DNA of 61,515 nt, from the NCBI GenBank assembly GCA_002711265.1, contig PAGB01000047.1, forward strand, positions 1 through 61,515. Direction: 5' to 3'. The notes beneath the pieces were generated by a model, which ran no database searches, was not told where the DNA came from, and saw nothing but the letters and a program-made list of their open reading frames with translations. This document shows, piece by piece, positions 36,814 through 45,254 of the stretch; position 1 is the first letter of the stretch, and each line of letters opens with the position of its first letter. The position numbers and the translations under genes are program-made. The stretch is from Rhodospirillaceae bacterium (lineage in GTDB: Bacteria; Pseudomonadota; Alphaproteobacteria; UBA7985).

Positions 36814-37461
36814 ATGACACTGAACCGCCGCAAAACACTCAGCCTGCTGGGCGCTGGTGCCAGCGCCGGTGTCGCCGCCGCTGCCGTGGGCGGCCTCGCG
36901 TGGCCCACGATGGCCGCCGCTGCAGACGAGCTGGGCACAGGAGACAGCAGCATGAGCGACGCGCTGATCATCGACGATTTTACCCAGCTGCCCGACTCCA
37001 CCATCGGCGGGCGCTGGTCCTACACCTCCGACCGCGTCATGGGCGGGGTGTCCAACGGCGGCGGCGGGTACGACGAGGTCGACGGCCGCATGGCCATCCG
37101 CCTGTTCGGGCAGGTCAGCACCGCCAACAACGGCGGCTTCATTCAGGTCAGCCTACGGCTCGACCCGCGCACGCTCAACGCCGACCGCTATCAAGGCATT
37201 GAAATCGACGTGCTGGGCAACGGCGAGGACTACAATGTCCACCTGACCACCACGCGCAGCTTCCCGCCCTGGCGGTTTTATAAGCACAGCTTCGAGACCA
37301 GCGGCGAATGGGTACGCCACCGGCTGGCGTGGAATGATTTCACCTCCGATAGCTTCCGGCGGGCGCTGGACCCCCGCACCATCAACCGACTGAACCTGAC
37401 CGCCTACGCCCGTGACTTCGAGGCGGATCTGTCGGTGAGCCGGATTGCGCTGTTCGCCTGA
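36814..37461 (+). CDS. CIA30 family protein with twin-arginine signal peptide
   Basis: 215 residues. The N-terminus MTLNRRKTLSLLGAG is a Tat signal (RR followed by a hydrophobic stretch and AxA near residue 35), so the folded protein is exported. The mature part is a galactose-binding-like CIA30 domain: IIDDFTQLPDS, WSYTSDRVMGGVSNGG, GGFIQVSLRLDP, YQGIEIDVLGNGEDYNVHL and SVSRIALFA. Mitochondrial CIA30/NDUFAF1 helps assemble complex I, but the function of bacterial secreted members is not known; sugar or pigment binding is possible. It stands alone between divergent PhyH and psuK. Confidence 0.88.
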   Translation: MTLNRRKTLSLLGAGASAGVAAAAVGGLAWPTMAAAADELGTGDSSMSDALIIDDFTQLPDSTIGGRWSYTSDRVMGGVSNGGGGYDEVDGRMAIRLFGQVSTANNGGFIQVSLRLDPRTLNADRYQGIEIDVLGNGEDYNVHLTTTRSFPPWRFYKHSFETSGEWVRHRLAWNDFTSDSFRRALDPRTINRLNLTAYARDFEADLSVSRIALFA

Positions 37462-37612
37462 TTGCCCCGGCGCCCGGGCTCCCCAGCGCCGATGGTGCTG
37501 GCCGTGGTCATTTGTGGCTGTATTTCCCGGCGTGGCCCGGTAAGCTCGGCCTCATGAATCCTGTTTTGTTTTCGACCTCAGGGCTCGGCCCGATCACCGC
37601 GGAAGCGCGTCC

Positions 37613-38551
37613 ATGACCCCTGCCACCAAGCAACAGCCGGTGGTGGTGATCGGCGGGGCCAACATGGACCTGACCGGGCAGGCGCACAGCCCGCTGACCG
37701 CTGGTGATTCTACGCCCGGCGCCGTGCACGCCACCGCCGGCGGTGTCGGCCGTAACATTGCCGAAGCGCTGGCGCGGCTGGCCTGCCCTACTCAACTGAT
37801 CACAGCGCTGGGTGATGACGGCTTCGCCGAAGATATTGCCCGCCAAACCTCGGCCGCTGGGGTCGACCTGAGGGCGACTCTACGGGTACCCGAGCAGCGC
37901 TCCTCGACCTACCTGTCCGTTCTTGAGCCCACCGGTGAAATGCGCGCAGCGATCAGCGATATGGCGCTGGTCGGGGCGCTGACACCTGCCGCGCTGGAAG
38001 AGCGCCGCCGTGATCTCGACAAGGCACGAGCCTGGGTCATCGACGCCAACCTCAGCGAAGAGGCGCTGGCCTTCCTGTTCGCCATCGCAGACCCGGCCCG
38101 CCCGATCCACGCCGAGCCAGTCAGCGCGACCAAAGCACTGCGCCTGCAACCCTATCTGGCGCAGATCGCCATGCTCAAGCCCAACCGGCTCGAGGCCGCG
38201 ACCCTGAGTGGACTGAGCACCGACGCGCCCCTTGAAACGCTGGCCATGGCCCTGCTCGAACGCGGCATGGGTCGGGTGGTGATCAGCGACGGCGCGAAGG
38301 GCATCTGGGGACAGGACGCGGGCGGCACCTTGCACCATCAACCCGCCTTCGCGGGGCCGATCCTGTCGGTGACCGGCGCGGGCGATACCCTGATGGCGGC
38401 GCTGGTCGATGCCACGCTGGCGGGCGTGCCACTGCGCGAAGCGCTGGCGCGGTCACAGGCAGCAGCCAGCCTGTCGCTGCAATCTGCGCGTGCGATCCAC
38501 CCCGGCCTGTGTCAGGCTGCGGTGCAGTCTGAACTGGAGCGAAAGCCATGA
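37613..38551 (+). CDS. psuK: PfkB-family pseudouridine kinase
   Basis: 312 residues of the ribokinase fold. The start region VVVIGGANMDL, the glycine-rich GGVGRNIAEAL, and the C-terminal PfkB signature VTGAGDTLMAAL with catalytic Asp are clear. Kinase identity as pseudouridine kinase rests on its neighbour: it overlaps psuG by 4 nt (ATGA), the standard arrangement in which PsuK phosphorylates pseudouridine and PsuG splits the product to uracil and ribose 5-phosphate. GGAAG lies upstream of ATG 37613. No pseudouridine transporter is adjacent. Confidence 0.92.
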   Translation: MTPATKQQPVVVIGGANMDLTGQAHSPLTAGDSTPGAVHATAGGVGRNIAEALARLACPTQLITALGDDGFAEDIARQTSAAGVDLRATLRVPEQRSSTYLSVLEPTGEMRAAISDMALVGALTPAALEERRRDLDKARAWVIDANLSEEALAFLFAIADPARPIHAEPVSATKALRLQPYLAQIAMLKPNRLEAATLSGLSTDAPLETLAMALLERGMGRVVISDGAKGIWGQDAGGTLHHQPAFAGPILSVTGAGDTLMAALVDATLAGVPLREALARSQAAASLSLQSARAIHPGLCQAAVQSELERKP

Positions 38552-39483
38552 CCCACCCCATGCTGACCCTGTCCGAGGATGTTGCTGCCGCCCTCGCCGA
38601 CGGCCAGCCGGTGGTGGCGCTCGAGTCCACCATCATTTCCCACGGCATGCCCTTTCCCCGCAACGTCGAGACCGCGCTGGCGGTCGAGGCAGCGGTGCGA
38701 GACGAAGGCGCCGTGCCCGCCACCATCGCCGTGCTCGGCGGCCGGGCCTGCGTCGGGCTGACGGCTGAGCAGATTGGCTATCTGGGCGAACGCGGGCTGG
38801 ACGTGCCCAAGCTCTCCCGCCGGGATCTGCCGCTTGCGCTGGCCAGCGGCGGGGATGGGGCAACGACCGTGGCCGCGACTATGATCCTCGCCGCCCGCGC
38901 CGGAGTGGAGGTGTTCGCGACCGGCGGCATCGGCGGGGTCCACCGCGGCGCCGAGCAGACTTTCGATGTCTCTGCAGACCTGCAGGAGTTGGCCCAAACC
39001 AACGTCGCGGTCGTATGCGCGGGCGCCAAGGCCATCCTCGACCTACCCAAGACGCTGGAATATCTGGAAACCCACGGCGTGCCCGTGGTCGGCTTCGGCA
39101 CCGACGATCTGCCGGGTTTCTACACCACCCGAACCGGGCTGGGGGTCGACTTCCGTGCCGATACCCCGGCGCAGGTCGCTGATCTGCTGCAGGCCAAGTG
39201 GGATTTTGGCCTCAATGGCGGTGTTCTGGTGACCAACCCGGTGCCGTCCGATCAGGCGCTCGATCCCCCCCGGGTCGACGCTGCAATTAACCAGGCCGTG
39301 GCAGAGGCCGATCAGCAGGGCATCGGTGGCAAGGACGCCACCCCCTTCCTGCTCGCCCGGGTCAAGGATCTGACCGGCGGTGACAGTCTGGAAACCAATA
39401 TTGCACTCATAGAAAATAACGCCCGGATCGCCGCACGGATCGCCGCTGAGCGCCAGGCTCGCCGGGCGCATCAGACGGCCTGA
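38548..39483 (+). CDS. psuG: Pseudouridine-5'-phosphate glycosidase
   Basis: Breaks the C-C bond of pseudouridine 5'-phosphate to release uracil and ribose 5-phosphate. The 311-residue length fits. Characteristic segments: VVALESTIISHGMPFPRNVETA near the N-terminus (catalytic Glu), ATIAVLGGRACVGL, KLSRRDLPLALASG with the catalytic Lys loop, and FATGGIGGVHRG. Translation is coupled to psuK by ATGA. Released uracil could enter pyrimidine salvage. The convergent cupin gene ends 32 nt further on. Confidence 0.96.
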   Translation: MTHPMLTLSEDVAAALADGQPVVALESTIISHGMPFPRNVETALAVEAAVRDEGAVPATIAVLGGRACVGLTAEQIGYLGERGLDVPKLSRRDLPLALASGGDGATTVAATMILAARAGVEVFATGGIGGVHRGAEQTFDVSADLQELAQTNVAVVCAGAKAILDLPKTLEYLETHGVPVVGFGTDDLPGFYTTRTGLGVDFRADTPAQVADLLQAKWDFGLNGGVLVTNPVPSDQALDPPRVDAAINQAVAEADQQGIGGKDATPFLLARVKDLTGGDSLETNIALIENNARIAARIAAERQARRAHQTA

Positions 39484-39515
39484 GCGCCTACCCGGACAGG
39501 CCCCGAAACCGAACC

Positions 39516-40166
39516 CTAAGCGAGTGGCATTGATGCCGTCGGCGGCATCGCCGATGGCGCCACCGCAGCTTCATCCATGGAATAGCTCTCAAAGCTGATA
39601 TCACCAGTCCACGACCAGAGGGCGAGGATCGGCTCTGCCTCGGATCGCGTTGCATGGTCTTCGCGGCTGCCATGGAGGATGAAGCTCCCCGCTGGGCGCG
39701 GCACCCAAGTCTGGCTCCTATGCTGCCATAACCCCGTGCCGGAGAGGACGTGATAGAGCTCGACGGCGTTGTGACGGTGAGACGGGTAGAAGGTGTCCCG
39801 GTCATGCCAGTAGATGCCCAGCCGGATGTCGTCGCTGCGCACCATGCCATCGGGGCCGATGAACTCGACATAGGCCCGGTTGGTGTAGGCCGCATCGGTG
39901 AACACGCCCCGGGTCCGCCACTGGAGCACGGGTTGCAGGCGCTCGAGCGCACCGACGATCGGGTCACGCTTGCGGTTGAGCGGCGCGAGGCTCTCGGCCA
40001 GCACCACGTCATGGTCGATAAAATCCCAGTGCGGAAGCAGCCCCTGCAGCCGCCGGATCTGCGCTGCCGTCTCTGCCCCTTGCGGCACAGGGGCTTCGGC
40101 GTAGCGGTGGGCGAACTGGTCCAGCAGCACCGACCAGGCCTGCTCAAGAAGGGGTGAGGTCAACAT
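39516..40166 (-). CDS. Cupin DMSP lyase family protein (DddQ/DddL-like)
   Basis: 216 residues from ATG 40166; a TTG start at 40325 would add 53 residues that look non-coding. The C-terminal cupin has the metal motif YPSHRHNAVELYHVLSG (His130, His132, Glu136, Tyr138) and the second motif HATRSEAEPILALWSWTGD with His171, the ligand pattern of DddQ/DddL/DddK-type dimethylsulfoniopropionate lyases. These cleave DMSP to acrylate and dimethyl sulfide. The N-terminal about 115 residues are helical, as in DddQ/DddL. No acrylate-processing genes (acuI, prpE) adjoin it; its partners are a divergent RpiR regulator and a Rieske oxygenase. Related cupins can act on other substrates. Confidence 0.8.
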   Translation of the reverse strand: MLTSPLLEQAWSVLLDQFAHRYAEAPVPQGAETAAQIRRLQGLLPHWDFIDHDVVLAESLAPLNRKRDPIVGALERLQPVLQWRTRGVFTDAAYTNRAYVEFIGPDGMVRSDDIRLGIYWHDRDTFYPSHRHNAVELYHVLSGTGLWQHRSQTWVPRPAGSFILHGSREDHATRSEAEPILALWSWTGDISFESYSMDEAAVAPSAMPPTASMPLA

Positions 40167-40342
40167 GGGAGGCGAACCGTGCTCTGTGTCTCCGATATGG
40201 GCGTGCAAATGCAGCAAGGTGAGGGCGCCGTCTGAAACCAGACCGACGTTTCTGGCCCTTCCACGCCTTGTCTCAACCCAATATTTCGCTGGTACTTCAA
40301 TGCGCTGGACAAGAGGACCACACAACTGTACCTCGTTAGGTC

Positions 40343-41308
40343 ATGAATGGCATGAATGTATCATCCGGCACGGTCGACGACACCGAAGCGCCGCACGCAA
40401 CCACCCAGGGCCCCGCTACGGCCGATCCGGGCTCACCCGAGGCCGTGCTCGAGCGGCTCACCGCCGCCCAGGGCGACATGCCCCCACAGCTGCGCCGGGC
40501 TGCGACCTTCCTGCTGGAAAATGCCGCTGCAATCTCCGTCTCCTCCATGCGCCAGCTGGCCGATGCCGCCGGGGTCAAACCGAACACGCTGGTGCGGATG
40601 GCGCGCGCGCTGGGGTTCGAGGGCTTCGAGGACTTCCGCCGCCCGTTTCAGGAGCAGGTGCGCCGCGGCGGCGGTCAGAGCTATACCGACCGTGCCCGCT
40701 GGCTGCAGGATCTTTCCCACGGGGGTGAGCTGGACCGCCTGTTCGGCGATATGGCCGCAGCCTCGATGAACGGCATCGAAGCCATGTTTTCAGGCACCGA
40801 CCGCGCGTCGGTGCAGGCCGCGGCCCGGCAGATTCTCGGCACGCGCGCGACCTTCGTGCTCGGCATGGGCATCGCCAATCCGCTGGCGCGCAACTTTGCC
40901 TATCTGGCATCCATGGCCGTCGACACCATCCAGGCGATCCCGCAGGACGGCGCGCTACCGATCGACGCGCTGGCCCTGGCGCGCAAGGGCGACGTGCTGC
41001 TCGCCATGACCTTCAAGCCCTACCGCCGCGACGTGGTCGAGACGGTGGAGGCCGCTCAGGCGCAGGGGCTGGAGGTCATCGCCCTGACCGACAGCCCGGC
41101 CAGCCCGATCCTCGTCGGCGCCCGCCACGGCTTTCTTGTTCCCGTCGATACCCCACAGTTCTTCACCTCGACCGTCGCGCTGGCCGCCTTTCTCGAAACG
41201 CTGATGGCCTTCGTGATCGCAGAAGCGGGACAAAATGTCGTGGCTTCGATTGATCGCTTTCACCAGCGGCGGCACGCTCTGGGTATCTATCTGGACGCAT
41301 CCGATTAG
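40343..41308 (+). CDS. MurR/RpiR family transcriptional regulator
   Basis: 321 residues. The N-terminal helix-turn-helix (residues about 45-100: MRQLADAAGVKPNTLVRMARALGF) is followed by a SIS domain (residues about 155-290: TFVLGMGIANPLARNFAY, LLAMTFKPYRRDVVETV, VIALTDSPASP) that usually senses a phosphorylated sugar; in betaine or taurine regulons related proteins sense non-sugars. It is divergent from the cupin gene across 176 nt and lies 19 nt before the Rieske gene, so it probably controls both. ATG 40343 and ATG 40352 are both possible starts. Confidence 0.92.
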   Translation: MNGMNVSSGTVDDTEAPHATTQGPATADPGSPEAVLERLTAAQGDMPPQLRRAATFLLENAAAISVSSMRQLADAAGVKPNTLVRMARALGFEGFEDFRRPFQEQVRRGGGQSYTDRARWLQDLSHGGELDRLFGDMAAASMNGIEAMFSGTDRASVQAAARQILGTRATFVLGMGIANPLARNFAYLASMAVDTIQAIPQDGALPIDALALARKGDVLLAMTFKPYRRDVVETVEAAQAQGLEVIALTDSPASPILVGARHGFLVPVDTPQFFTSTVALAAFLETLMAFVIAEAGQNVVASIDRFHQRRHALGIYLDASD

Positions 41309-41327
41309 CGGCGGAGTTTTTTTGGCA

Positions 41328-42431
41328 ATGAACGAGACCTCTCCCATCATCCGCTCGCTCGAAGGGCGCTACTACACCGACCCGGAGATTTTTGCGACCG
41401 AGCGCAACGGGCTACTGATGCGGACCTGGCAGTTTGCCGGTCACGTCAGTCAGGTTGCCCGGCCCGGCGACTACTTTGCCTTTGAAATGTCGGGAGAAAA
41501 CCTGTTCTGCCTGCGCGATCGCGCCGGTGAGGTGCGGACCTTCTTCAACGTCTGCCAGCACCGGGCGCACCAGCTGGTCAGCGGCAGCGGCCACGCCTCG
41601 CTGGTTGTCTGCCCTTATCACTCCTGGACTTACGAGCTGACCGGCCAGCTCCGCGCCGGGCCGAACATCCGCTCCGTGCCGGACTTTCCCAAGTCCGAAA
41701 TCTGCCTGACCTCGGTGCGCACGGAGGTCTTTCACGGCTTCATTTTCGTCAATTTCGACGACGACGCCGCGCCCATGGATGACTGGTTTCCGGGGGTGCG
41801 TGAAGAGCTGGGTGCCTTCGTCCCGGAAATCGACCGGCTGGCGCCGCTGGAGTGGGTGGAAATCCCGGAAAAGTGCAACTGGAAGGTTTCGATCGAGAAC
41901 TACTCCGAGTGCTACCACTGCTCGATCAATCACAAGACCTTCGCCACCGGCGTGATCAAACCCGAAACCTACGACATCCAGCCCCAGGGCTATTGCCTGC
42001 GCCACACAACCGAGTGCCAGAACCTCGATCAGATGACCTACCCCATCGATCTGGAAAGCAACGATTTTGCCGGCTCTTACAGCAGCTGGTTCCTATGGCC
42101 GACCTTTTCGTTCCAAGTCTACCCGGGCAACCGGCTCAACACCTATCACTGGCGCCCGCACGGGCCCGATGACTGCACGGTCTGGCGCGGCTGGTACTCG
42201 ATCGATGGCGAAGAAGACCCGGTTGTCCGTCAGCTGGCGGTCCAGGACCGGGAAACCACGGTGGAAGAAGACATTCACCTGGTGGAGAGCGTGCAACGGG
42301 GACTGAAGTCCAAGGGCTACGTGCCCGGTCCGCTGGTGCTCGACCCCGGCTGCGGGGTCAATTCCGAGCACTCGATCCGTGCCCTACAACAGTGGATGCG
42401 GGAAGGTGTCGCCGGAACCCGCCAACCCTGA
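41328..42431 (+). CDS. Rieske non-haem iron oxygenase, alpha subunit (CntA/GbcA/stachydrine demethylase-like)
   Basis: 367 residues from ATG 41328. The Rieske 2Fe-2S ligands are Cys76-x-His78 (VCQHRAH) and Cys95-x2-His98 (CPYHSW). The catalytic domain has NYSECYHCSINH with mononuclear-iron His197 and His202. Residue 194, the inter-domain bridge, is Glu instead of the Asp of aromatic-ring dioxygenases; Glu here is typical, as I recall, of quaternary-amine oxygenases such as CntA. An N-demethylase or betaine monooxygenase is therefore more likely than a ring dioxygenase. It lies 19 nt after the RpiR gene. No reductase gene is next to it, so electrons must come from elsewhere. Confidence 0.88.
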   Translation: MNETSPIIRSLEGRYYTDPEIFATERNGLLMRTWQFAGHVSQVARPGDYFAFEMSGENLFCLRDRAGEVRTFFNVCQHRAHQLVSGSGHASLVVCPYHSWTYELTGQLRAGPNIRSVPDFPKSEICLTSVRTEVFHGFIFVNFDDDAAPMDDWFPGVREELGAFVPEIDRLAPLEWVEIPEKCNWKVSIENYSECYHCSINHKTFATGVIKPETYDIQPQGYCLRHTTECQNLDQMTYPIDLESNDFAGSYSSWFLWPTFSFQVYPGNRLNTYHWRPHGPDDCTVWRGWYSIDGEEDPVVRQLAVQDRETTVEEDIHLVESVQRGLKSKGYVPGPLVLDPGCGVNSEHSIRALQQWMREGVAGTRQP

Positions 42432-42637
42432 GAGCCGGGCGGGGTCACGCAGGCACTCCAATGCGGGCTGCGCAAACGCGACGAAGAGGTGACCTGCTGA
42501 CCCAACGGGGCGAGCAGGGCCTGATACACGGCTGATCTTGCGTCGAGCGCAATCCCGGAAGCCCGGTTGCAGCCGTGTCAGATTTTCAGGCGGGGTCGGG
42601 CGACAGCAGCCGCCCGAAAAACCGCTTCAGGCGTGGT

Positions 42638-42850
42638 CTATTCTTCGACTTGCAGGTTCACAGCCGAGGTCTTGCCCCGCTGGTCGTCAACCTTCAGTTC
42701 GTAAGAGATCGCCTGGCCGTCGTTCAGCCCCTTGAGGCCGGAGCGCTGGACTTCAGAGATGTGGACGAAGACGTCCTTGCCGCCTGCGCTGGGTTCGATA
42801 AAGCCGTAACCTTTGGTCTCATTGAACCACTTAACGGTACCGGTTTCCAT
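42638..42850 (-). CDS. cspA: Cold-shock protein (CspA family)
   Basis: A 70-residue single OB-fold nucleic-acid-binding protein. RNP1 is KGYGFIEP and RNP2 is DVFVHISE, with the start TGTVKWFNETKGYG. AAGGAAT lies about 9 nt before the ATG. It follows the RNA helicase gene by 40 nt on the same strand, so the two may be co-transcribed; both act on structured RNA, especially at low temperature. CspA-family proteins act as RNA chaperones. Confidence 0.96.
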   Translation of the reverse strand: METGTVKWFNETKGYGFIEPSAGGKDVFVHISEVQRSGLKGLNDGQAISYELKVDDQRGKTSAVNLQVEE

Positions 42851-42890
42851 TTGGGTATTCCTTCATAAACAAAAATACAGCAGCACCCTG

Positions 42891-44486
42891 TCAGGCTGCC
42901 GCCTCGCCTGGCCCTTTGGCCCTGCCTTTTGAGTCGCGTTTCGCCCGCGCCTCTTGTCTCATTTTTCCGCCCGAGGCGTTCCCTGAAGAACCGCTTCGCG
43001 CGGGCTTTCGTCCTTGCGTGCGGCCTGCTTTGGCCTCGCTTGATCCCGTCGATCGGGGCTGCCCCTTGCGGTGGTTGCCGACCTTAGCCTTACGAGTGCC
43101 ACTTTTCTTTTTCTTTTTCAACGGCTTACTCGAATCGGGAGCCGTTGAATCAGCAGAGCCGGGGTCTTCGGCCCGTGCACGAATGGGATTCCAGGCCGAC
43201 TTTTTCGGGGGTCGGACGCCATCCAGCGGGCGATCGGCAGCCCCTTGGGCCGGTGCTCCGGCCTTGCCCCGCTTCCGGTTGGGCCGCTTTTCTGGCCGGG
43301 CTGCGCCGTCGGCTTCAACGGCCACGGGCGGGGCGTCCTTGTCGGGCAGCTCTGCGCCATCAAGTCGCAACTGCTCCATGGGGAGTTTCAGGCCTGTGAG
43401 ACGCTGAATGTCCTTCAGCAGGGGTTGCTCGGCCGGGGCGCAGAGCGACAGCGCCACACCCTCCTTACCGGCCCGCGCCGTGCGGCCGACGCGGTGGACA
43501 TAGCTTTCGGCAACGTGCGGCATCTCATAATTAATGACATGGCCGACAGAATCGACGTCGATCCCACGGGCGGCAATGTCGGTGGCGACCATCAGCGGTA
43601 CTTCCGCCTTTTTGAAGGCCGTCAGCGCCCGGTTGCGCTCGCCTTTGGACTTATCGCCGTGCAGGGCAAAGGCCTTGATCCCGGCCTGCCGCAGCAGCTT
43701 TTCCAACGAATCCGCTGTGCGCTTGGTGCGGGTGAAGACGATGCCTCGATTGATACCATATTGTTCGACCAGCGCCAGCAGCGCGCGGCGGCGGTCGCGG
43801 GACTTGATGGCGAACACATGCTGCTCGATGCGTTCGACCGGCTTGGACTGCGGCGAGGTCTCGATCTCAACGGGTTTGAGCAAAAAATCGCTGGCCAGCT
43901 TACGGATCGGCTTGGGCATGGTCGCGGTGAGCAGAAGCGTCTGACGCTTTTCGGGCATGGCCTGCATGACCTTCCGCATGCTCGGCAGGAAGCCCATGTC
44001 CATCATCTGGTCGGCTTCGTCGAGCACGATCACGTGGGTGCGGTGCAGGCTCAGATAGCCGCTGTCGAGGTGGTCGATCAGGCGCCCGGGCGTGGCGATC
44101 ACGAGGTCAGCGCCGCGCTTCATAGCGTTGATCTGCGGGCCGTAGCCGGTGCCGCCGATCAGCAGCGCGATCTTGGCCTTGGAAAACTTCGACAGGGCGC
44201 GGGCGTTGTCCACGATCTGCATCGCTAGTTCGCGCGTTGGCGCGACCACCAGACCACGGCAGTGGCCGGGGCCGGCGCTTTGTTCTTCTTCCGCGATCAT
44301 GTGCAGGATCGGCAGGATGAAGGCGCCAGTTTTGCCCGAGCCGGTTTGGGACAGGCCAATGCAGTCGCGACCGGCCAGGGCTTGCGGGATCAGTTTCGCC
44401 TGAATCGGGGTTGGTTCACTGTAACCCGCGTGCTCAACGCCGCGCAGGACAGCGCCATTCAATTCAAGGCTCTCGAAGGTCGTCAA
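42891..44486 (-). CDS. DEAD-box RNA helicase (RhlE-like)
   Basis: About 531 residues. Motifs in order: Q motif (YSEPTPIQ), motif I SQTGSGKT, Ia PTRELA, II DEAD in VLDEADQMMD, III TAT (LTATMP, where most have SAT), V ATDIAARGIDVD and VI HRVGRTARAG. The last about 150 residues form a Lys/Arg/Gly-rich tail that probably binds RNA. No ATG begins the gene: TTG 44486 gives the family-typical LTTFESLEL start, while TTG 44603 would add 39 poorly conserved residues; neither has a good ribosome-binding site. cspA lies 40 nt downstream. Probable roles are ribosome assembly and cold adaptation. Confidence 0.9.
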   Translation of the reverse strand: MTTFESLELNGAVLRGVEHAGYSEPTPIQAKLIPQALAGRDCIGLSQTGSGKTGAFILPILHMIAEEEQSAGPGHCRGLVVAPTRELAMQIVDNARALSKFSKAKIALLIGGTGYGPQINAMKRGADLVIATPGRLIDHLDSGYLSLHRTHVIVLDEADQMMDMGFLPSMRKVMQAMPEKRQTLLLTATMPKPIRKLASDFLLKPVEIETSPQSKPVERIEQHVFAIKSRDRRRALLALVEQYGINRGIVFTRTKRTADSLEKLLRQAGIKAFALHGDKSKGERNRALTAFKKAEVPLMVATDIAARGIDVDSVGHVINYEMPHVAESYVHRVGRTARAGKEGVALSLCAPAEQPLLKDIQRLTGLKLPMEQLRLDGAELPDKDAPPVAVEADGAARPEKRPNRKRGKAGAPAQGAADRPLDGVRPPKKSAWNPIRARAEDPGSADSTAPDSSKPLKKKKKSGTRKAKVGNHRKGQPRSTGSSEAKAGRTQGRKPARSGSSGNASGGKMRQEARAKRDSKGRAKGPGEAAA

Positions 44487-44726
44487 TGGCAGAAAAGCTT
44501 TCAGTTCGCCGGGTTGGTCTGACCGGCTTGGCGTGGCAGAGAGGTCCGAGGTTCTTAAACTGGCGGGGCAACCCGCCGAGGCGATAGGGCAAGAATCACT
44601 CAAGAAAACTGCCGAGACGTCGGCGCGATGCGCGACGTGTGTTGCGCATTAACCACGAAAGTGCTGGTTTCCCAAGAGAATTCTTTTCCGTGGCCGTCAC
44701 GGTGACCCAGCGAAGGCATTTCGAGC

Positions 44727-45254
44727 ATTACCAACCCCCCTACCCTTCTGATCGTTGGCGGCGTTGCCGGTGCTGGCAAGTCGACCCTCGCCGCGCGGAT
44801 AGCCGCGTCAGCGGGCTGGCCGATGATCGAGGGCGACGACCTGCACCCCGCTGGCAACGTTGAAAAGATGCGGCGCGGCGAGCCTCTGACGGACGCGGAC
44901 CGCTGGCCGTGGCTGGAGGCGCTGGCGCAGGCTGCCAGGCGGGGCCTGGCGGGTCCGGAGGGTTCGGAGGGTCTGATCCTGACCTGCTCGGCACTGCGAC
45001 GGGTCTATCGCGACTTCCTGCGCGAAGTTATGCCCGGCGGGCTGCGGTTCGTCTTTCCCATAGTCAGTCGCGACCGGCTGATGGAAAGGGTCACCACGAG
45101 ATCACACGCCTACTTCCCGCCAGAGTTGCTGGCTTCGCAATTGGCTGCCTTCGAGCAACCCGGCGCTGGTGAACCGGACTGCCTGCTGGTTGATGGCGAG
45201 CGCTACCTTGACGCAGTGGTTGAAGAGGTCATGGCGAAATTGGGGCGTTCATAG
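44727..45254 (+). CDS. gntK: Gluconokinase with no canonical start codon
   Basis: The frame encodes a GntK-type gluconate kinase that makes 6-phosphogluconate: P-loop GVAGAGKST at 44760-44786, EGDDLHPAGNVEKM, PLTDADRWPWL, LTCSALRRVYRDFLR and a conserved C-terminus. The first ATG (44823) comes after the P-loop and would remove it. Upstream, the frame is open only to 44706 (TGA at 44703) and contains no ATG, GTG or TTG. ATT 44727, with GAAGG about 10 nt upstream, gives 175 residues, the normal length; CTG 44748 is another option. A frameshift in the C6 run at 44735-44740 is also possible. It may therefore be poorly expressed or damaged. Confidence 0.75.
   Translation: MTNPPTLLIVGGVAGAGKSTLAARIAASAGWPMIEGDDLHPAGNVEKMRRGEPLTDADRWPWLEALAQAARRGLAGPEGSEGLILTCSALRRVYRDFLREVMPGGLRFVFPIVSRDRLMERVTTRSHAYFPPELLASQLAAFEQPGAGEPDCLLVDGERYLDAVVEEVMAKLGRS

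Noticed and set aside
40167-40325. Longer version of the cupin from TTG 40325
   Set aside because: The extra 53 residues look non-coding and would cover the likely regulatory region shared with the RpiR gene.
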